Assembly: GCA_947494205.1 (NCBI GenBank)
Contig: CANLUH010000029.1
Span: 1 to 46,379, forward strand
Source of the DNA: an uncultured Flavobacteriaceae bacterium
GTDB lineage: Bacteria; Bacteroidota; Bacteroidia; Flavobacteriales; Flavobacteriaceae
Direction of reading: 5' to 3'
DNA: 46,379 nt
Below the pieces are notes generated by a model. It saw only the letters and a program-made list of their open reading frames with translations. It was not told the origin of the DNA and did not search any database. This document shows, piece by piece, positions 40,921-46,379 of the stretch (position 1 is its first letter; each line of letters begins with the position of its first letter). The position numbers and the translations under genes are program-made.

Positions 40921-41667
40921 ATGAAACTATTAGAAGGCAAAACAGCTATAATTACAGGTGCAAGTCGTGGAATCGGTAAAGGAATAGCACAAACGTTTGC
41001 ACAACAAGGCGCTAATGTAGCATTTACTTACAGTTCGTCTGTAGATGCGGCTAATGAATTAGAAAAAGAATTAAATGCTTTAGGAATTAAAGCAAAAGGT
41101 TATAAAAGTAATGCAGCAAGTTTTAATGAAGCTCAAGATTTAGCAGCAGAAGTCTTAAAAGAATTTGGTTCTATAGATGTTTTAATTAATAACGCAGGAA
41201 TTACAAAAGATAATCTTTTAATGAGAATGGGAGAGGAGGACTTCGATAAAGTAATAGAAGTAAACCTTAAATCTGTTTTTAACATGACGAAAGCTGTACA
41301 GCGTACAATGCTTAAGCAACGTAAAGGATCTATTATAAACATGAGTTCTGTAGTTGGTGTAAAAGGTAACGCAGGACAAACAAATTACGCAGCATCTAAA
41401 GCAGGAATTATTGGATTCTCTAAATCTGTTGCTTTAGAATTAGGTTCTAGAAACATTAGAAGTAATGTAGTCGCGCCAGGTTTTATAGAAACTGAGATGA
41501 CTGCAAAATTAGATGAAGACACAGTAAAGAGCTGGAGAGCTGCAATACCTTTAAAAAGAGGAGGTACACCAGAAGATATAGCAAATGTATGTGTGTTTTT
41601 AGCTAGTGATATGTCGGCCTATGTAACAGGACAGACGTTAAACGTAGATGGAGGAATGTTGACTTAA
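40921..41667 (+). CDS. fabG: 3-oxoacyl-[ACP] reductase
   Basis: A 248-residue short-chain dehydrogenase catalysing the NADPH-dependent reduction in fatty acid elongation. The nucleotide motif is TGASRGIGKGIA (14-25), followed by NNAG near 89-92; the catalytic set is S143, Y156 and K160 (NYAASKAG). VNVDGG-type C-terminal ending (TLNVDGGMLT) is typical of true FabG. A secreted protein gene follows 30 bases later. Confidence 0.96.
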   Translation: MKLLEGKTAIITGASRGIGKGIAQTFAQQGANVAFTYSSSVDAANELEKELNALGIKAKGYKSNAASFNEAQDLAAEVLKEFGSIDVLINNAGITKDNLLMRMGEEDFDKVIEVNLKSVFNMTKAVQRTMLKQRKGSIINMSSVVGVKGNAGQTNYAASKAGIIGFSKSVALELGSRNIRSNVVAPGFIETEMTAKLDEDTVKSWRAAIPLKRGGTPEDIANVCVFLASDMSAYVTGQTLNVDGGMLT

Positions 41668-41697
41668 GAAGAATACATAAAATACTTAATCACATAT

Positions 41698-42732
41698 ATG
41701 AAAAAACAAATAATATTTCTAGTGTTCTTGTTTATGCTTACCACAATTAATGCCCAAGTAAGTGTAGGTCCAAAACATATTGGAAAATCTAAAAATTTCC
41801 CTAAAGGACGTTTAGATAAATTTAAAGGAACAGAAACTATATTTGTGTTGTCTGATATTATAGATCAAGAGACTTATAAAAAAATATTAGATGATTCTTG
41901 GGATATAACTCCTTATAAATTAGTAAAACAAGATGATTTTGATATTTTAAATTATGTTGATGATAAATACTCTTTTGCGCATTTAGAAGGATATCATGTA
42001 ACAAAGACAACGAAATCTGGAGCACAAGTAGATTATTTGTATATCTATATAAATTTTTTCATGCTAGATGCTGAAGATTTAAAAAAAGATTTAAGTAAAT
42101 TAAAAAAGACTAGTAAAAAATATAAAAAGAAGGTTGTAAAAGCTATATCTTCAAATAGAGAAAATTTAGCAAGAATAGATATGTTTCCTAAAGACACATT
42201 TTTGCCAACAGCTCTAAGTTCAGATTCAGAAGTTATAATGGATAGTATCTATAATAAAGATGTTTTTTATAATTACAAATCTGGTTTTCTTAAAAATTAT
42301 TTTCAAAAAGTAAACAATCAGCTAAAAACAGGTGAAAAATACTGGATGTATGAAAATGATAATTTACCAGAATTAAAAAAATTAGCAAAGCAAACTTTAT
42401 ATATTCCTAATTACCATTTAAACGAGTTCAATCCTTGGAAAATGAGAAACAAAAAGGATAAAGATGGTTTTAAAAAAGTAATCAGTAATTATGAGTATAA
42501 GTTTGATTTTCAAGATGAAAACGAAATGGACAAGCGTATTTTAGCAGGAGAGGAGTTTTATTACCTTCGTTTTGTGAGAGTTAATTCGCAAAAATTTGTA
42601 CATATTGTGAACTCTAAAACTGGTGAAATAATATATAGAAACTATATAGCGGGCATAATGTCTTCTTATAATTTAAAGTCACGACATATTAAGGATATTA
42701 ATAGTAAAATTAAAAAAGCACTAAAAAAATAG
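41698..42732 (+). CDS. Secreted protein of unknown function, 344 residues
   Basis: Signal peptide about 1-19 (FMLTTINA-QV). The mature protein is Lys-rich and predicted alpha/beta, with FKGTETIFVLSDIIDQETY, a very basic stretch LKKTSKKYKKKVVKAI (135-150), and a late KFVHIVNSKTGEIIYRNYI. I do not recognise a family. It follows fabG by 30 bases and may share its transcript. Its TAG stop is followed directly by TTGA, the same junction seen at the VWA gene start, and by a decayed copy of that gene's beginning. Confidence 0.75.
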   Translation: MKKQIIFLVFLFMLTTINAQVSVGPKHIGKSKNFPKGRLDKFKGTETIFVLSDIIDQETYKKILDDSWDITPYKLVKQDDFDILNYVDDKYSFAHLEGYHVTKTTKSGAQVDYLYIYINFFMLDAEDLKKDLSKLKKTSKKYKKKVVKAISSNRENLARIDMFPKDTFLPTALSSDSEVIMDSIYNKDVFYNYKSGFLKNYFQKVNNQLKTGEKYWMYENDNLPELKKLAKQTLYIPNYHLNEFNPWKMRNKKDKDGFKKVISNYEYKFDFQDENEMDKRILAGEEFYYLRFVRVNSQKFVHIVNSKTGEIIYRNYIAGIMSSYNLKSRHIKDINSKIKKALKK

Positions 42733-42817
42733 TTGATTTTAACACCTTTGATATATAATTGTTACTTATCAGCATTAAATTTGAACAAATAAAAGTATAT
42801 ACAGAAAAATCAAATTT
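42730..42817 (+). pseudogene. Degraded fragment of VWA gene start
   Basis: Bases 42776-42817 match bases 43593-43634 inside the VWA gene at 39 of 42 positions; the three differences are all transitions. In the VWA gene this stretch encodes about residues 56-70. Upstream, the TAGTTGA junction and a near-match AACACCTTTG (versus AACACTTTTG) also recall the start of that gene, with most of the first 150 coding bases missing. It appears to be a remnant of a duplicated VWA gene. The rest of the gap up to 42873 shows nothing else. Confidence 0.7.
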
Positions 42818-42873
42818 GAATCTATTAATATTTTAATAAATAATATTAGTTTAACGGAATGTAATAGTACATT

Positions 42874-43425
42874 ATGAAAAAAAACATTTTATTAATACTG
42901 TTTGTGTTTTGCAACATTTATGCAACTATAGCGCAAAGCAATGATTGGTTTAAAGTTAAAGATACAGACGCTGCGTACATAATATCGTATCCGCAAGAAC
43001 CAGAAAAAGGCTCAAGTGATGTTCCTACAGATAAAGGAACTGTAAAAATGAATACGTATACCTTGCAACCAGATGGAGATGATAATTTAATTTATATGTC
43101 TTCGTTTACAGAGTATCCAGCATCATTTTTTCCAAATAAGTTGACTTCTCTAGAAAAGCAAGACGAAGTTCTGGAAAATAGTGTTAATGGAGCTGTTAAT
43201 AATACAAAAGGTACGCTAGTATATCAGGAAAAATTATATTTTAATGGCTACAGAGGGAGAGAAATTAAAATAGAGATAGACGGTGGCTATATTATTAAAA
43301 TGAAAGTAATATTAGTAGGTGTTAAGTTATACTTAGCACAAGTAATTTATAAAGGGGAGAATGACGATAATGCAAATCAAAAACGTTTTTTCGACTCTTT
43401 CGAACTCATAAATGTAAAAGAATAG
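42874..43425 (+). CDS. Secreted hypothetical protein, 183 residues
   Basis: Signal peptide about 1-20 (IYATIA-QS). The mature domain has DWFKVKDTDAAYIISYPQEP, MNTYTLQPDGDDNLIYMSS and a C-terminal KRFFDSFELINVKE, resembling small PsbP-like or periplasmic beta proteins, but I cannot assign a family. It lies between the degraded VWA fragment and the intact VWA gene, and its TAG stop abuts the TTG start of the latter. Confidence 0.72.
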   Translation: MKKNILLILFVFCNIYATIAQSNDWFKVKDTDAAYIISYPQEPEKGSSDVPTDKGTVKMNTYTLQPDGDDNLIYMSSFTEYPASFFPNKLTSLEKQDEVLENSVNGAVNNTKGTLVYQEKLYFNGYRGREIKIEIDGGYIIKMKVILVGVKLYLAQVIYKGENDDNANQKRFFDSFELINVKE

Positions 43426-45459
43426 TTGACAACACAAACACTTTTGTACATAATACTTGCAGGAATAGTAGCGCTATTATTAGCCTTATTCCAATATAGA
43501 TATAAGCAAAAAGGGAATTCTAAAAAGAATGCCCTTTTTGCTTTTCTAAGATTTCTCTCTATTTTCGGAATTTTACTCTTATTAATCAATCCTAAATTTG
43601 AGCAAATAGAAGTATATACAGAAAAACCAAATTTAGTATTAGCAATTGATAATACAACTTCTGTAAAACATTTAAATCAAGACAGAAACGTTTTAAACAC
43701 ACTAGACGTTATACAAAATAATGAAACATTAAACGATAAGTTTAATATTATTCCGTTTACTATAGGAGAAAGCCTAAATTCATTAGATTCTCTTCGTTTT
43801 AATGAAAACCAAACTAATATAAATAAAGCGTTTAGAGAATTATCTCAAGTCTATAAAAATACAATCTCTCCGACAGTTTTAATAACCGATGGAAACCAGA
43901 CCTATGGTAATGATTATGAGTTTTCTGCAAAAAAATATAATCAGCCTATTTATCCTATTATTTTAGGAGATACTACACAATTTACAGATTTAAAATTACA
44001 ACAGCTTAACGTTAATAAATACGCGTATTTAAAGAATAGATTTCCCGTAGAAGCTATTTTAGTATACAGGGGTAACACAAAGGTTAACACACGATTTACA
44101 GTATCTTCTGGAGGTAAAACAGTCTATTCGGAGCCTATTAGTTTTACAGAAGAAAGTAACTCTAAAGTTGTGAATTTTACACTGCCAGCAAATAGAGTTG
44201 GAGTTCAAGGCTATAATGCAACACTTTTACCAATAGATACAGAAAAAAATAAGATTAATAATAGTAAGAATTTTGCTGTAGAAGTAATAGATCAGAAAAC
44301 AAAAGTAGCATTAGTAAGTGCTTTATTACATCCAGATTTAGGAGCGATTAAAAAAAGTATAGAAAGTAACGAACAGCGTGAGGTTGTATTTGTAAAACCC
44401 AATGAGTTAATTTCTAAATTAAATGATTTTCAATTGGTTGTCTTATATCAGCCAAACAATAGTTTTAAACAGCTGTATGAAGTTTTAAATACAGAAAACA
44501 AGAATAGAATTGTTATATCTGGAACAAAAACAGAGTGGAATTTTTTAAATGTAGAAGCAAAAAGTTATACGCAAGATGTTACCTCTCAAACAGAAGATTA
44601 TCAAGCTATTTTAAATTCTAATTATGGCTCTTTTATTGTTGAAGATTTAGATTTTGAATCCTTTCCACCATTAGCATCATCATTTGGTGCGCCTAGCTTT
44701 AAAGTTCCAACAGAAGTACTGTTATATAAAAAAGTAAATAGTTTTGAAACAGAAGAACCTTTATTGGTAACCTTTGAAACAAACAGTAGACGAGAAGCTA
44801 TATTGTTTGGAGAAAATATATGGAAATGGAGAGCGCAGAGTTATGTAAATACACAAAGCTTTAATAATTTCGATAATTTTATAGGTAAACTGGTACAGTA
44901 TTTAGCTTCAAATAAGCGTAAAAACAGATTAAATATAGACTACGAATCGTTTTACCAAGGTAATACTAATGTGATTGTTAAAGCGCAGTTTTTTAATAAA
45001 AATTATGAGTTTGATGCAAAAGAAAACCTTAATATTACTGTAAAAGATAAGAAAACTGAAAAAACGACTACAGTACCTTTTATATTAAAAAATAGTAATT
45101 ATGAAGTTGATTTGAGTAATTTACCAGCTTCAGAATATACATTTACTGTAAAAGCAGCGAGTGAAGCGATTTCTAAATCTGGACAGTTTCAAATAATAGA
45201 ATACAATGTAGAGCAACAATTTTTAAATGCCAATGTAACAAAACTACAGCAGTTGGCTACTAATAGTAACGGTAATAGTTATTTTATTGCAGAGTATAAT
45301 AGTATAATAGACGATTTGTTAAAAGATGAACGCTATTTACCAATACAAAAAAGCAGTAAAAATATTGTACCTTTAATAGATTGGAAATATTTATTATTTC
45401 TAATTGTTTTAACCTTAGCAATCGAGTGGTTTCTAAGAAAATATAATGGATTAATCTAA
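43426..45459 (+). CDS. VWA-domain membrane protein (BatA-like)
   Basis: A 677-residue membrane protein. Two N-terminal helices (about 4-22 and 37-53) precede a von Willebrand A domain with a MIDAS-like D74-x-T-x-S78 (LAIDNTTSV) and TVLITDGNQTYGND. Two beta-rich domains follow, and a C-terminal membrane helix ends LAIEWFLRKYNGLI, a typical ending of Bacteroidota BatA/aerotolerance-type proteins. The start is TTG at 43426, directly after the TAG of the previous gene, so translation is probably coupled. Part of its 5' end is duplicated upstream (42730-42817). The SPFH gene follows ten bases later. Confidence 0.86.
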   Translation: MTTQTLLYIILAGIVALLLALFQYRYKQKGNSKKNALFAFLRFLSIFGILLLLINPKFEQIEVYTEKPNLVLAIDNTTSVKHLNQDRNVLNTLDVIQNNETLNDKFNIIPFTIGESLNSLDSLRFNENQTNINKAFRELSQVYKNTISPTVLITDGNQTYGNDYEFSAKKYNQPIYPIILGDTTQFTDLKLQQLNVNKYAYLKNRFPVEAILVYRGNTKVNTRFTVSSGGKTVYSEPISFTEESNSKVVNFTLPANRVGVQGYNATLLPIDTEKNKINNSKNFAVEVIDQKTKVALVSALLHPDLGAIKKSIESNEQREVVFVKPNELISKLNDFQLVVLYQPNNSFKQLYEVLNTENKNRIVISGTKTEWNFLNVEAKSYTQDVTSQTEDYQAILNSNYGSFIVEDLDFESFPPLASSFGAPSFKVPTEVLLYKKVNSFETEEPLLVTFETNSRREAILFGENIWKWRAQSYVNTQSFNNFDNFIGKLVQYLASNKRKNRLNIDYESFYQGNTNVIVKAQFFNKNYEFDAKENLNITVKDKKTEKTTTVPFILKNSNYEVDLSNLPASEYTFTVKAASEAISKSGQFQIIEYNVEQQFLNANVTKLQQLATNSNGNSYFIAEYNSIIDDLLKDERYLPIQKSSKNIVPLIDWKYLLFLIVLTLAIEWFLRKYNGLI

Positions 45460-45469
45460 ACTAAAAATA

Positions 45470-46288
45470 ATGGAAAAATTACCTAAAATTATAGTACCCT
45501 TAGTCGTAATAGGGATAGTATTACTAGTATTACTTACAAAATCGGCAGTAACAATTGGTTCAGGTGAGCGAGGCGTTTTATACGAAACATTAGGAAGTGG
45601 AGTTGTAACAGATGAGCCACCTTTAGGAGAAGGATTTCATATTATAGCGCCATGGAACAAAGTATTTGTTTATAATGTAAGACAACAAGAGTTATTTGAA
45701 AGAGAAATGTCTGTATTATCTTCTAATGGATTAGAGATAAAATTAGATGCTTCGGTATTATATCAAGCAACAACAGAAACAGTTGCAAAATTACACCAAA
45801 CTAGAGGAGAAGACTACTTGCAAAGTGTTATTATTCCTGCAATACGTTCGGCAACTAGAAGTGTAGTAGGGCGTTATACACCAGAACAATTATACTCAAC
45901 AAAAAGAGATGCAATTCAAAAAGAAATTTTTGAAGAAACTAAAAAGATTTTAGAACCTCAGTACATTCAATTAAATTCAGTGTTAGTACGTGACGTGACG
46001 TTACCTCCAACAATTAAAGAAGCAATTGAACGTAAATTAAAACAAGAGCAAGAATCTTTAGAATACGAATTTAGATTAGTAACTGCAGACAAAGAAGCAC
46101 AAAAGCAACGTATTGAAGCACAAGGTAAGGCAGATGCGAATAGAATTTTAAGTGCCTCTTTAACAGATAAAATTCTTCAAGATAAAGGTATAGAAGCAAC
46201 AATTAAACTATCAGAATCACCAAACAGTAAAGTTATTGTTATAGGTTCTGGAGATAGCGGAATGCCAATAATACTAGGGAATCAGTAA
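45470..46288 (+). CDS. Prohibitin-like SPFH-domain protein
   Basis: A 272-residue membrane-anchored protein with one N-terminal helix (about 7-24, IVPLVVIGIVLLVLLTKS) and an SPFH/band 7 domain (GERGVLYETLGSGVV, LGEGFHIIAPWNKVFVYNV, LKLDASVLYQ). A coiled-coil region follows (EAIERKLKQEQESLEYEFRL; KEAQKQRIEAQGKADANRIL). Prohibitins form ring assemblies that organise membranes and modulate proteases such as FtsH. It is ten bases after the VWA gene, suggesting a shared transcript. Confidence 0.93.
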   Translation: MEKLPKIIVPLVVIGIVLLVLLTKSAVTIGSGERGVLYETLGSGVVTDEPPLGEGFHIIAPWNKVFVYNVRQQELFEREMSVLSSNGLEIKLDASVLYQATTETVAKLHQTRGEDYLQSVIIPAIRSATRSVVGRYTPEQLYSTKRDAIQKEIFEETKKILEPQYIQLNSVLVRDVTLPPTIKEAIERKLKQEQESLEYEFRLVTADKEAQKQRIEAQGKADANRILSASLTDKILQDKGIEATIKLSESPNSKVIVIGSGDSGMPIILGNQ

Positions 46289-46303
46289 TTAATATTACAA
46301 TTT

Positions 46304-46379
46304 TGAGTCGTCCTAAAATAGGTTGACAGATTTAAAATAAATTAAACCAGAGCATTTAACAGCTCTGGTTTTTTGTTGT
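46304..46379. other. Possible start of an insertion element or repeated spacer
   Basis: The stretch TGAGTCGTCCTAAAATAGG begins 16 bases after the SPFH stop and has the look of the ends of IS3-type elements in this phylum. No inverted partner or transposase is visible before the window ends. Confidence 0.25.
46345..46378 (+). terminator. Terminator at right edge
   Basis: A nine-base-pair stem AACCAGAGC / GCTCTGGTT (46345-46353 with 46362-46370) is followed by a T run. It probably ends the VWA-SPFH transcript, unless it belongs to an inserted element. Confidence 0.85.

Overview
This window looks like a chromosomal stretch from a marine-type Flavobacteriaceae (Bacteroidota). The DNA is strongly AT-rich. 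There are almost no Shine-Dalgarno sequences, and many genes carry the Bacteroidota -7 promoter motif TAnnTTTG. Lineage-typical genes are present: porX (regulator of the type IX secretion system), an lpxC-fabZ fusion, a TonB-dependent receptor with an N-terminal carboxypeptidase-regulatory domain, acidic-tagged surface-type lipoproteins and a BatA-like VWA protein. I cannot name the genus from sequence alone. I saw no tRNA, rRNA, CRISPR array or prophage.

Layout. Positions 1-2740 hold a heptamer array, serC and a LuxC-like acyl-CoA reductase, with a divergent two-cluster ferredoxin. Positions 2.9-9.1 kb are a minus-strand envelope block: two tandem paralogous lipoproteins, a third lipoprotein and a TonB-dependent receptor. 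Positions 9.4-12.1 kb carry ychF, an SRPBCC-like protein and a secreted protein. Positions 12.2-17.0 kb carry parE and parC (topoisomerase IV) separated by a 62-residue membrane protein and a REP-like palindromic element. Positions 17.0-19.3 kb hold three secreted or lipoprotein genes. At 19.6-21.6 kb an XRE repressor and a cytosolic M14 peptidase diverge from a region with six near-identical operators. An Lrp regulator, a DinB-like protein, aroB, proline dehydrogenase and alanine dehydrogenase follow (21.7-27.1 kb), then small membrane or secreted proteins, tsaE and porX.

From 30.0 to 37.6 kb runs a plus-strand cluster: HD phosphohydrolase, lpxD, lpxC-fabZ, lpxA, efp, a second LpxD-like acyltransferase, an NTF2-like protein and sucD. 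It links early lipid A synthesis with translation and central metabolism. The last part has a double-domain M16 peptidase lipoprotein, fabG, two secreted proteins of unknown function, a VWA membrane protein and an SPFH/prohibitin protein.

The most interesting non-genic signals are: the six-site operator array with -7 elements embedded in the operators (20143-20475); a degraded copy of the start of the VWA gene left between two upstream genes (42730-42817); heptanucleotide arrays placed directly after stop codons (1-77, 10581-10636, 35193-35213); and an 18-bp perfect palindrome that forms two opposed -7 elements between aroB and proline dehydrogenase (24305-24322). All functional statements come from reading motifs by eye; no database search was run.
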